This document shows, piece by piece, positions 7,681 through 14,799 of a stretch of DNA of 24,625 bases. Source of the DNA: CAYMQB01 sp964392665 (GTDB lineage: Bacteria > Hydrothermota > E44-bin80); the NCBI GenBank assembly GCA_964392665.1, contig CAYMQB010000043.1, forward strand, positions 1-24,625, read 5' to 3'. The stretch's first letter is position 1, and every line of letters starts with the position of its first letter. Below the pieces are notes generated by a model. That model had not been told where the DNA came from and searched no databases. It worked only from the letters and a program-made list of their open reading frames with translations. The translations under genes were made by a program, and so were the position numbers.

Positions 7681-7724
7681 TTACTTTTTCTCTCAATCAC
7701 TCTTTTCAATGACGCCTTCGGCTG

Positions 7725-7824
7725 TGCCATTCTGAGTAGGGCAGCACTTACTGACTCAGGAAGAATCTCCCCTAAAATACAGATTCTTCCACAGTCAATA
7801 TGAAATAGATTAGTCAGAATGACA
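7725..7824. repeat. CATTCTGA-type inverted repeat element, copy 1
   Basis: The ends are near-inverted (TGCCATTCTGAG and GTCAGAATGACA). The centre holds a perfect 10-base inverted pair, GGAAGAATCT and AGATTCTTCC, with a 12-base loop. A related element with the same termini lies at 14566-14680. It is non-coding and resembles dispersed palindromic elements or MITE remnants. Confidence 0.75.
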
Positions 7825-7891
7825 AAAAGGGCATATCATCATCTTGGATAAGACAATCTCGCCTCCACTTTTTTGGTCTTTCAGCACTGTC

Positions 7892-7907
7892 TGGCACGAA
7901 AAATGCT
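7892..7907 (+). promoter_or_regulatory. Sigma54 (-24/-12) promoter match, distal
   Basis: TGGCACGAAAAATGCT fits the RpoN consensus, with GG and GC separated by exactly 10 bases. A transcript would start near 7918, about 175 bases before the first pilin ATG. A nearly identical element lies 147 bases downstream. Confidence 0.7.
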
Positions 7908-7932
7908 TTAGAACACCACAGGTAACTCATTC

Positions 7933-7960
7933 CGCAAAATGCGAAAACCATTGCACAATG
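7933..7960. promoter_or_regulatory. Possible upstream activator site with two short dyads
   Basis: CGCA-aaa-TGCG (7933-7943) and CATTG-CA-CAATG (7949-7960) lie about 105-130 bases before the predicted start from the proximal sigma54 promoter, the usual distance for a bacterial enhancer-binding protein such as PilR. No known PilR consensus was matched, so the role is inferred from position only. Confidence 0.25.
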
Positions 7961-8038
7961 CAACTTTAACTAACCATTATTTTTTTGTGCACTCAACCAA
8001 GTCATTATATATAAGACACTTGAATTTTTAAGCGCAGG

Positions 8039-8054
8039 TGGCACGAATTATGCA
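8039..8054 (+). promoter_or_regulatory. Sigma54 (-24/-12) promoter of the pilus operon, proximal
   Basis: TGGCACGAATTATGCA matches the RpoN consensus (TGGCACG-N4-TTGCW) with one mismatch and the exact GG-N10-GC spacing. Transcription would begin near 8064, giving a leader of about 29 bases before the pilin ATG at 8093. Pilin genes in other bacteria are classically sigma54/PilR-dependent, which fits the kinase in this window. Confidence 0.85.
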
Positions 8055-8092
8055 TATAGAAGTAGATGGAAAACAGAGAAGAGGAGAGTATA

Positions 8093-8536
8093 ATGAAAAT
8101 GAAGGGTTTTACATTAATAGAACTTATGATTGTAATCATAATTATGGGGATTATGACAGCTATTGCAATTCCTTCATTCAGGGCAATGTATGCCCGGAAT
8201 GCACTGAACAATGGAAAATCACTCGTTGTCAATTCCATCCTCATCGCAAAATCGCATTCGGCTTCGAGCAAAAACGATTGGCGAATAATTTTTAGGGTAG
8301 ATGGCGGTGAAAGTGTTATCCAATCAGGTCCTACAGTCGGGGCTATTCAGCAGGTCGATACTCTTCCAAGAGGAATCGTTTACACCAACGGTATGCTGAA
8401 CCGTACATTTTTCTTCTACAGGGATGGAACGGCGGAAGACACAACGGGACTGGACACATTTGCAATAAAGAATAACAAAAATGTAGCTGTCGTTTTCAAA
8501 CTGATTCCACAGATTGGCGAAGTAAAAACGAATTAG
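8093..8536 (+). CDS. Type IV prepilin, FimU/GspH-like minor pilin
   Basis: The 147-residue product begins MKMKG/FTLIELMIV: a four-residue basic leader plus Gly5 cleavage site, Phe6 and Glu10 (+5), then a hydrophobic helix of about 20 residues. The first helix reads I-P-S-F-R-A-M-Y-A-R-N-A, as in GspH/FimT/FimU proteins, with a beta-rich C-terminal head (R-V-D-G-G... F-F-Y-R-D-G-T-A). It is the first gene of a pilus operon. The ATG at 8093 is chosen because GAGGAG lies just upstream and the predicted sigma54 start near 8064 makes the longer frame from 8066 unlikely. It could be a major pilin, but the gene order (FimU-PilV-PilW-PilX-PilY1) argues for a minor one. Confidence 0.88.
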   Translation: MKMKGFTLIELMIVIIIMGIMTAIAIPSFRAMYARNALNNGKSLVVNSILIAKSHSASSKNDWRIIFRVDGGESVIQSGPTVGAIQQVDTLPRGIVYTNGMLNRTFFFYRDGTAEDTTGLDTFAIKNNKNVAVVFKLIPQIGEVKTN

Positions 8537-8548
8537 TGAGGTGAAAAT

Positions 8549-8992
8549 ATGAAAATGAAAGAAAGGAAAGGGTTTACACTTATTGAAGTCCTTGTAGCTG
8601 TATTGATTTTTGCAATAGGAATTCTATCAATGGCAGCTCTTGGAGCACTGAACTATTCATATATTCGCATAAATCAGGATAGAGCCAAGCTCCACTTGCT
8701 TGCCGAATCTACCACCGAAGACCTACAGCAGTGGTTCAGGTCACCGATGTTTCTTGCAGGAAAGACGAAATTCGACTCCGTATTTCTCAATGGAAATGCT
8801 GGTGATACAGTTCTGCACAATGTAGTAAAAAGCGAAACTACATTAGTGCGATTCGACCACATAGTTGGCACGGATCCAGCAGATAGCGATGCAAAAATCT
8901 ACCTTGGAATAAAGGTAACAGGACTGTCCGGGACAAGAACTATACAGGATTCCATATATTTCTGTGTAAGCAATTACAGGATAGGTGGGTAA
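8549..8992 (+). CDS. pilV: PilV-like type IV minor prepilin
   Basis: The 147-residue protein has prepilin leader MKMKERKG and mature start FTLIEVLVA with Glu13 at +5, followed by I-F-A-I-G-I-L-S-M-A-A-L-G, the usual PilV helix. A GAGGTG ribosome binding site precedes the ATG, 12 bases after the upstream stop. The position between FimU-like and PilW-like genes is the canonical one for pilV. It should act with its neighbours in the priming/tip complex of the pilus in the inner membrane and periplasm. Confidence 0.85.
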   Translation: MKMKERKGFTLIEVLVAVLIFAIGILSMAALGALNYSYIRINQDRAKLHLLAESTTEDLQQWFRSPMFLAGKTKFDSVFLNGNAGDTVLHNVVKSETTLVRFDHIVGTDPADSDAKIYLGIKVTGLSGTRTIQDSIYFCVSNYRIGG

Positions 8993-8993
8993 A

Positions 8994-9548
8994 ATGAAAA
9001 GAGGATTCAGTTTAATAGAAATGCTGGTTGCAATAACGATAACAGCAATCATTCTTGCAATAACAACAACTCAACTTTTTATGCAGAGAAAACATATCAA
9101 TATGCAGCAAAACCAGATTCAACTCGATAGAAATACGCGTCTGGCTCTTGTTTTTATCGGCAACGAGATGAGGGAACTCGGGATTGACCCCAAAAAAACG
9201 CATGCATTTGGAATTGTTTCAGGTAATACCTCTTCTATCCAGTATCTATCCGATAAGAATCGTAATGGATTTGTGGACTTAGGAGAAGCAGGAGACATAC
9301 ATATAAATGGTAATGTTCTAACTTACAACAATGATTCGATAATTCCGGATGTTGACTCACTAATCATAACATATCTGGATAGAAATAACAAGTCTATTGC
9401 TGGAGGGTTTACCGAGAATGACGGAACAGGTTTCTATACAGATACAGTTGCATTGTTCGATGTTCATCTCATCACAGAAAGGTACGACGTGAGAGGGAAA
9501 CTGCTTGCACGTTCGGACCAGAGTGCTCAGTTTGAAAGGAAGAACTAA
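8994..9548 (+). CDS. pilW: PilW-like type IV minor prepilin
   Basis: The 184-residue product begins MKRG/FSLIEMLVA, with Gly4 as cleavage site and Glu9 at +5, and continues into an R-x-L-A-L-x-F-I-G-N-E-M-R-E-L-G-I-D-P stretch (about residues 44-62) typical of PilW, where two alpha turns precede the globular head. It starts one base after the pilV stop; GGTGGG provides the ribosome binding site, so an ATG start at 8994 is better than the GTG at 8985. The rest contains a D-K-N-R-N-G-F-V-D segment resembling a calcium-binding loop, which is notable but unproven. Confidence 0.85.
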   Translation: MKRGFSLIEMLVAITITAIILAITTTQLFMQRKHINMQQNQIQLDRNTRLALVFIGNEMRELGIDPKKTHAFGIVSGNTSSIQYLSDKNRNGFVDLGEAGDIHINGNVLTYNNDSIIPDVDSLIITYLDRNNKSIAGGFTENDGTGFYTDTVALFDVHLITERYDVRGKLLARSDQSAQFERKN

Positions 9549-9560
9549 AAAGGAGAAACG

Positions 9561-10037
9561 ATGAGAAAAGGAATGGCTTTAATAACGGTTATCTGGATTC
9601 TGGCAATTCTTACTGTATTATTCGGTATTCTGTTATTTCTTACGACAAGGGATATCTCTTACACATTCATATTCAACAAGAAAAGGCTTGCACTCGCATC
9701 GGCAGAGCACGGAAAAAACGATATTATCTCAAAAATCCCCCAATACTCGCTTCTCGACGCTATGTTCTCAAACGATAGCCTTTTTTATGGTGGGATCGAA
9801 AATCCTGCTTATAGACAACAGATAAGAGGTAATAGATTTTACCTTATCACACCGATGCCTTTTCCTCATGGACATATGGAGTGGGGAACGGGAGGAACCT
9901 GGTTTCTCACATTCAATTTCAATGCAGGTGGAAGAGTTTCCACAGCAAAGGGTGATGTAGAAAGAGTTGTAAATATCGGTGCAGCTTACGAAAATCCTAT
10001 GACCGGTGCCTCGAGCATTGGTCATACAATGTATTGA
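9561..10037 (+). CDS. PilX/GspK-like minor pilin
   Basis: The 158-residue product starts MRKG/MALITVIWILAIL, a PilX/GspK-type N-terminus in which the +5 Glu is absent (Thr here). The hydrophobic helix spans about 5-27 and is followed by A-S-A-E-H-G-K-N-D, the conserved stretch after the helix in PilX. It has an AAGGAG ribosome binding site and lies 12 bases after pilW. It is shorter than most PilX proteins and has a glycine/aromatic-rich tail (G-T-G-G-T-W-F-L-T-F). Without a +5 Glu it probably sits at the tip of a pseudopilin complex, as GspK does; that is an inference from the family. Confidence 0.78.
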   Translation: MRKGMALITVIWILAILTVLFGILLFLTTRDISYTFIFNKKRLALASAEHGKNDIISKIPQYSLLDAMFSNDSLFYGGIENPAYRQQIRGNRFYLITPMPFPHGHMEWGTGGTWFLTFNFNAGGRVSTAKGDVERVVNIGAAYENPMTGASSIGHTMY

Positions 10038-10052
10038 AGAAAGGAGTACATA

Positions 10053-10682
10053 ATGATACTCTTAATTTTTTCTCTTATTTTTGGGAGTACGACATCGATA
10101 GATGTTGTAAAGAATTTGACGGACGTAGTCTTCGCACCTGTGAACTCACCTGTCAAAATCACAAGAACACATTATACCGCAGACAATGATGAAATCTTAA
10201 GTGAATACATCTACAAAGATAATGACAGAGTCAGAATAGATACAGATTATGGAGATAAAACCGTTACCACCTTTGTTTATGACGGGAAAACAGGCTTCGA
10301 GCAGGGCAAAAAGATAACAGAGACCGGTAGTCTGGAAATACTTCTTTTCGGATGTTCCTATGGTTACCTCTCTGCAATGGATAAGAGCTCTGTATCCAGA
10401 TATGAGGAGAAAGATGTAATCCTTATCACCGGAAGACAGGGCAACAAACTCTACCTTGACTACAGCACCCATCTTCCCTTCAGATACATTTTGAGAAACA
10501 AAGTCATCTCCTTCTCTGAATACAAAACGATTGACGGGTTCGGGAAAGTCCCATTTCTTATTATAGAAGGCGATACCGATGAACCAACTGAAATTATAAG
10601 GATAACGGATGTGGAAAAGCAGGCTCTAATACCCATAAATTTCTTTAGTGTCCCAAAACCAGAAGAAAAAACTGTCGATTAA
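10053..10682 (+). CDS. LolA-like periplasmic protein in pilus operon
   Basis: The 209-residue product has a very short signal peptide (about 1-14). The rest is a run of beta strands (Y-I-Y-K-D-N-D-R-V-R-I-D, T-T-F-V-Y-D-G-K-T-G-F, N-K-L-Y-L-D-Y-S-T-H-L-P-F-R) resembling the half-barrel of LolA/outer-membrane lipoprotein-sorting proteins, with the strand-turn pattern V-Y-D-G-K-T-G and an L-Y-L-D-x-x-T-x-L-P element. A good ribosome binding site (AAAGGAG) precedes the ATG. It lies between the PilX-like gene and pilY1, an unusual position that hints at a chaperone role for the PilY1 tip protein or the lipoprotein downstream. The family assignment is by fold pattern only. Confidence 0.55.
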   Translation: MILLIFSLIFGSTTSIDVVKNLTDVVFAPVNSPVKITRTHYTADNDEILSEYIYKDNDRVRIDTDYGDKTVTTFVYDGKTGFEQGKKITETGSLEILLFGCSYGYLSAMDKSSVSRYEEKDVILITGRQGNKLYLDYSTHLPFRYILRNKVISFSEYKTIDGFGKVPFLIIEGDTDEPTEIIRITDVEKQALIPINFFSVPKPEEKTVD

Positions 10683-10692
10683 AGGAGGAAAA

Positions 10693-13560
10693 ATGAAAAA
10701 ACATATTATAATTGTATTTGCTTTACTGTTTGTCATATGTGCTGTCTCTCCTTTTTTTGCAGATGACCAGGAATTTTTCTCATACTCTGTTAAGCCGTAT
10801 ATCTGGATTATTTTCGATACATCGGGAAGTATGATCTGGAATATGGGTGGTAGCGAATGCGGTGGAGATGGTTCTAAAGATCATCTAGGAGGTTGTGGGT
10901 GGCCGTATCAACCGGGAACCGAATCCCGGCTTTATATATGTAAACAGGCTATTTACGGTTTGCTAAACAATATTACCATTGATATGTATTGGGGACTCGC
11001 CACATTCGAGATGGATAGTTATCCTGGGGGAAGAAATGGCGATTATTATGATTGCTGGAGGAGTACCATTTATTGGCGTGGCTCACCAAACAATTCTTAC
11101 GATTACTATGGTGGCGATCTGGCAAGGGACATGTTTTTCATCAGGGCACCACTCGATAGCGGATTTGCACATATCCAGAATAATATACTACCCTGGGTCG
11201 ATCAGAATGCGTCCACCAACTGGTATGATCCAACTGAAATTAGAGGGGATGGTGGTACACCAACAGCACCCGCGCTACTTGGTGCGAGATACTGGGTTCA
11301 TACTCATGGTCCCAGCGATAGCGCGAGAGACTGTAGACCTTATTTCATCATTCTTCTTACCGACGGAGAGCCAACCTGGGATATGAACTCCCATGATTAC
11401 AATACGAAATTAAGACAGTATGACACTGGTTCACCAAAACGTCATTCCTGGGAGGAGGCCGCTTTATTGAGAAATGTTGATGTGGGCGATACTGTCATAG
11501 ATGTGAAGACCTATGTTATTGGCATAGGAATGTCAGGGTCACAAACACTCGATTCCATAGCATACTATGGAGGAACCGAACAATACTATCCTGCAAACGA
11601 CCCTTCGCAACTGCAAGAGGTATTGAATGAAATCGTATCGGATATTATTGAGCAATCAACGTCATATTCCGGTAGTGAAGTAACGAGTATCCAGGAAGAA
11701 TTCATTACTACAAGCTATGAAGCAAGAATGTATCTTTGTTCGTTTGTTCCCTCGGCTTCGGCAGTCTGGGATGGACACCTTAAGGCAGTAAAATTGGTAG
11801 CAGGCTCCTGGAATGTCGATTCGATTCCGGATTCCCTTATGTATTGGGATGCCGGTGACTCACTTACAAATAGGTCCGCAGCAACGCGGCAAATCTATAC
11901 GCAAAAAGGTGGTTTCTGGACGCCTTTCAATGTTGCAAATATCACACCTGCAGACCTTGATGTAGCAACTGCAGGTGCAAGGGACAGCGTCATCAATACA
12001 GTTTATTCCGGAGGTCCTAATGGAGCAAATGGTTATCTCAGTGACATCTTCCATTCGTCACCACTGCGAATATTCGGTCCAAACTATTTCTATGAGGATG
12101 ACGATTTCTTCAAATACCGAAATGAAATGGATACAACCAGGGAACCAATGATATATGCAGGCGCAAACGATGGTATGTTGCATTGTTTCAGGGATTCTAC
12201 AGGTGAAGAAATGTGGGCATTTATCCCTAATGACCAGCTTAAAAACCTCAAATATCTACTCACGGAACATAGATATTTTGTAGATGCAAAGACAATGGCT
12301 GCCGATATATGGTTCCCATTTTCAGCAACGGATTCATTTAAAAACCAGAATGAATGGAAAACCATTCTGATTTCAGGTGAAAGGCAGGGTGGTAGGGCAT
12401 ACTCTGCACTGGATGTCACAGACCCGTATAATCCTGATTTCGAGTTTACGTTCGACACAACTATGATTCCCCTCGGTCAAACCTGGAGTGACCCTGTAAT
12501 GTTCAAGGTCCATAAAGATTCATTAGAGGACAAAAACGACCGTTTCTTTGGATTCTTTGGTGGAGGATACTGGCAGGATACGCTCTACGATATTTACAGT
12601 CCAGTTGCTCCCGTCCCCGGTAGTGGAATCTATGTTTTCGACGTACAGGGTATGTGCACAAACAATCCACCGATAATGGGCACTCATTACTGGAAAATTC
12701 CACCTAATCCGGCATCATCGTTTGCTGACTCGATGCTCTATCCATTTCCTTCTCAGGTGTCTGTCATAGATACGAATCTCGATACGTATGCCGATATGTT
12801 CTACATTGGCGATTGGGCAGGTCGACTCTGGAAGGTAATTATGAATGAATACGGTGATTCTTCATCCGTTGTTGTCAATGACTGGGAAGCGAATGTAATT
12901 TTCAAGGCGCCAAAACCGGTTAACGTTGCTGGTGATTCACTCTGGCAACCTATGTTCTTCCCGTCAACTCACGCCTGGGACGGCAGAAGGTGGTGGCTAT
13001 TCTTCGGAACGGGTGATAGAGCAAATGCTGTTAAAGAAAATACAAAAAACAGGTTCTATGCAATCATCGACGGCGACTATGACCCACCTATAACAGAGGC
13101 AGACCTGAAACATGTGCCTCTCGATAGCGCGCTTGCCGAATCCGAAATCATAGGACCACCCTTCTACAAAGGCTGGTATCTCGAGTATGCTGATTTTGAC
13201 TATACAGATTCGATGTCTGGTCCAGCAGTTCCAAGGGATGGAGAGAAAACAACATCCTATGCAACGGTTATAATGGACACTCTTGTGTTCACAACATATC
13301 AACCCTATGAAAACAATGATCCCTGTGCTACCTCAAGCGGCATTGGAAGACTCTATAAAATCCACTACAAGACAGGTTCCTATGGAAATGCTGCACCTTC
13401 GAGAATTATAGGTTCGGGATTGCCTCAGGCTCCACGATACTCGTTTAGTATAAGCGGTGAAGGATTGGAAATTATCAACCTGCCCGGACAGGTAATTGTC
13501 CAACAAACGGCAAATATTGGAGTAAGGAGAAAACTCTTATGGTGGCAAGAAACACACTAA
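10693..13560 (+). CDS. pilY1: PilY1-type pilus tip/adhesion protein
   Basis: The 955-residue product has a signal peptide (about 1-23), then a von Willebrand A-like domain with MIDAS motif D-T-S-G-S-M (42-47) and L-L-T-D-G-E (about 221-226). The second half is the PilC/PilY1 beta-propeller (P-L-R-I-F-G-P, Y-A-G-A-N-D-G-M-L-H-C-F, W-A-F-I-P-N, and G-G-R-A-Y-S-A-L-D-V-T-D-P). The calcium-loop motif D-T-N-L-D-T-Y-A-D (693-701) is followed by Y-I-G-D-W-A-G-R-L-W-K, the known PilY1 calcium site that controls pilus retraction. AGGAGG lies just before ATG 10693, which excludes the longer frame. The gene overlaps the next by 22 bases. No glaring truncation is visible. Confidence 0.93.
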   Translation: MKKHIIIVFALLFVICAVSPFFADDQEFFSYSVKPYIWIIFDTSGSMIWNMGGSECGGDGSKDHLGGCGWPYQPGTESRLYICKQAIYGLLNNITIDMYWGLATFEMDSYPGGRNGDYYDCWRSTIYWRGSPNNSYDYYGGDLARDMFFIRAPLDSGFAHIQNNILPWVDQNASTNWYDPTEIRGDGGTPTAPALLGARYWVHTHGPSDSARDCRPYFIILLTDGEPTWDMNSHDYNTKLRQYDTGSPKRHSWEEAALLRNVDVGDTVIDVKTYVIGIGMSGSQTLDSIAYYGGTEQYYPANDPSQLQEVLNEIVSDIIEQSTSYSGSEVTSIQEEFITTSYEARMYLCSFVPSASAVWDGHLKAVKLVAGSWNVDSIPDSLMYWDAGDSLTNRSAATRQIYTQKGGFWTPFNVANITPADLDVATAGARDSVINTVYSGGPNGANGYLSDIFHSSPLRIFGPNYFYEDDDFFKYRNEMDTTREPMIYAGANDGMLHCFRDSTGEEMWAFIPNDQLKNLKYLLTEHRYFVDAKTMAADIWFPFSATDSFKNQNEWKTILISGERQGGRAYSALDVTDPYNPDFEFTFDTTMIPLGQTWSDPVMFKVHKDSLEDKNDRFFGFFGGGYWQDTLYDIYSPVAPVPGSGIYVFDVQGMCTNNPPIMGTHYWKIPPNPASSFADSMLYPFPSQVSVIDTNLDTYADMFYIGDWAGRLWKVIMNEYGDSSSVVVNDWEANVIFKAPKPVNVAGDSLWQPMFFPSTHAWDGRRWWLFFGTGDRANAVKENTKNRFYAIIDGDYDPPITEADLKHVPLDSALAESEIIGPPFYKGWYLEYADFDYTDSMSGPAVPRDGEKTTSYATVIMDTLVFTTYQPYENNDPCATSSGIGRLYKIHYKTGSYGNAAPSRIIGSGLPQAPRYSFSISGEGLEIINLPGQVIVQQTANIGVRRKLLWWQETH

Positions 13561-14435
13561 TATTTTTGATACTCCTGTCTCTGACAGGATGCAAAAAGAC
13601 GAAGACCGACATACCAAGGATTACGGATGTCAGATTTTTGAACAGTTCATTTACGGTTACCGAACCGGTAAACGTAGGTGCTACAGTAATATCCAGACAT
13701 TCACCCACTATTAAGTACGTCTGGACAGTTAACGGAGGAACCGTTGCGGAAGCTAATGGTTCCTCTCTGCCACAGGAAAATTTCGTAAAGGGGAATGTGG
13801 TTTCGTGCGAGATAACTGCAAAAGATACGCTTGGAATTGAATCCGAACCTTCCAGGCTTGGACCTGTAACAATTGGAGATTCTCCGCCTGTCATAACGCA
13901 GGCTGATTTGAATCCTACGGATAGCATTTACAGGGGTATCGACCTATCGGTTGATGTTATTGCAGAGGACCTTGACGATGATGATATTACATTCCGATAT
14001 AAATGGTATGTAGATAATAAACTTGTCAGCAGTGATTCTATTCTTGACGGACAACTTCTTGTCGCCGAAAAAAATGTCAGGGTGACTATTGTTCCCTTTG
14101 ATGGCGATACTACCGGAGAAAGCTACGAAATCACAAGACCAATCATCATACGTAACACACCTCCGAAAATCATCGGAACATCCACCCCATCGATCAGAGA
14201 TTCTTTCATTGTCTGCAAAATTAATGCAGAAGACCCCGATGGTGACACGATTACATACGAGATAGATAAAGGACCTTCCGGAATGACCATAGACAGCACG
14301 GGTAATCTTCGATGGAAGTTCCCAACCGGCAAAGATACACTATATTTCGTAACCGTGAAGGTTACCGATACAAAAGGCGGCGGTGCAGAGATTCAGATTC
14401 CACTGAAACTCACGAGAACACAGATAAAGCAATAG
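13539..14435 (+). CDS. Lipoprotein with tandem Ig/cadherin-like domains
   Basis: This 298-residue protein has a lipoprotein signal with lipobox L-T-G-C (Cys18). About three beta-sandwich repeats of roughly 90 residues follow, each with Y-x-W-x-V (V-W-T-V-N-G; Y-K-W-Y-V-D-N) or a D-P-D-G-D-T-I-T-Y cadherin/He_PIG-like motif (third domain, about 209-298). An A-G-G-A-G Shine-Dalgarno inside the end of pilY1 sits about nine bases before the ATG, and the genes overlap by 22 bases, so translation is coupled. It is last in the operon before the terminator. A plausible role is anchoring or positioning PilY1/minor pilins in the envelope; nothing in the sequence proves this. Confidence 0.75.
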   Translation: MVARNTLIFLILLSLTGCKKTKTDIPRITDVRFLNSSFTVTEPVNVGATVISRHSPTIKYVWTVNGGTVAEANGSSLPQENFVKGNVVSCEITAKDTLGIESEPSRLGPVTIGDSPPVITQADLNPTDSIYRGIDLSVDVIAEDLDDDDITFRYKWYVDNKLVSSDSILDGQLLVAEKNVRVTIVPFDGDTTGESYEITRPIIIRNTPPKIIGTSTPSIRDSFIVCKINAEDPDGDTITYEIDKGPSGMTIDSTGNLRWKFPTGKDTLYFVTVKVTDTKGGGAEIQIPLKLTRTQIKQ

Positions 14436-14472
14436 ATTCCCACGCATGGGTCAGATCCCATATAGTAAAAAA

Positions 14473-14498
14473 GGGCGTTCCATCGAACGCCCTTTTTT
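14473..14498 (+). terminator. Intrinsic terminator after the pilus operon
   Basis: GGGCGTTC-CATC-GAACGCCC forms a perfect 8-base stem with a 4-base loop, preceded by A6 and followed by T6, so it can work in both directions. It lies 37 bases after the lipoprotein stop codon. Confidence 0.95.
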
Positions 14499-14565
14499 GT
14501 AAATACCGTCAAAAAACTCCGATATCCCTTCGAAAAAGGTGGACTACTGGAATTTGGTCCTTCCT

Positions 14566-14680
14566 TGTCATTCTGAGTTGGCAACACATATTGACTAAGG
14601 AAGAATCTAAGCTGCTATCGTATCAAAACATTACTTCTCAAGCAGATACTTCGCTTCGGGCAACTTTGCTCAGAATGACA
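14566..14680. repeat. CATTCTGA-type inverted repeat element, copy 2
   Basis: Termini TGTCATTCTGAG and CTCAGAATGACA are perfect 12-base inverted repeats bounding 115 bases. It shares the internal AGGAAGAATCT with the element at 7725-7824, but the second inner arm is not present. It is non-coding; nothing marks it as an autonomous transposon. Confidence 0.8.
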
Positions 14681-14743
14681 GCTTTTTAGGATGTCGAAAC
14701 AGCAATACATTGATGAAGGACACGACGTAGATTTTATTTTCGC

Positions 14744-14772
14744 TTGACTTTTTTTAATGAATACTATATTAT
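14744..14772 (+). promoter_or_regulatory. Sigma70-type promoter of the pgs operon
   Basis: TTGACT (14744-14749) is separated by 17 bases from TATTAT (14767-14772). The expected start is near 14780, about 20 bases before the pgsB TTG, so the leader is short. Confidence 0.75.
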
Positions 14773-14799
14773 ATCCTCTATTATGATAAGGGAACTATC

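Larger units (their letters stand above)
7622..8092. other. Divergent intergenic region between repeat-protein gene and pilus operon
   Basis: This 471-base stretch holds, in order, the minus-strand sigma70 promoter, an inverted-repeat element (7725-7824), a sigma54 promoter match (7892), short dyads (7933-7960), a second sigma54 match (8039) and the ribosome binding site of the first pilin gene. I see no convincing small gene or RNA in it. Confidence 0.7.
14436..14799. other. Intergenic region between pilus and pgs operons
   Basis: This 364-base gap contains the terminator (14473-14498), an inverted-repeat element (14566-14680) and the pgs promoter (14744-14772). I see no additional gene. 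Confidence 0.75.

Noticed and set aside
7622..7696. N-terminal extension of the large repeat protein
   Set aside because: It contains the gene's own promoter at 7652-7680, and a ribosome binding site and signal peptide mark the start at 7621.
7939..8031. Possible 30-residue peptide between the two sigma54 sites
   Set aside because: It has no ribosome binding site and no recognisable composition.
8066..8092. Nine-residue extension of the first pilin
   Set aside because: It would begin at the predicted sigma54 transcript start with no leader; GAGGAG and the prepilin leader fit the ATG at 8093.
10648..10692. Extension of pilY1 into the upstream gene
   Set aside because: AGGAGG just before 10693 and the signal peptide following it define the start.
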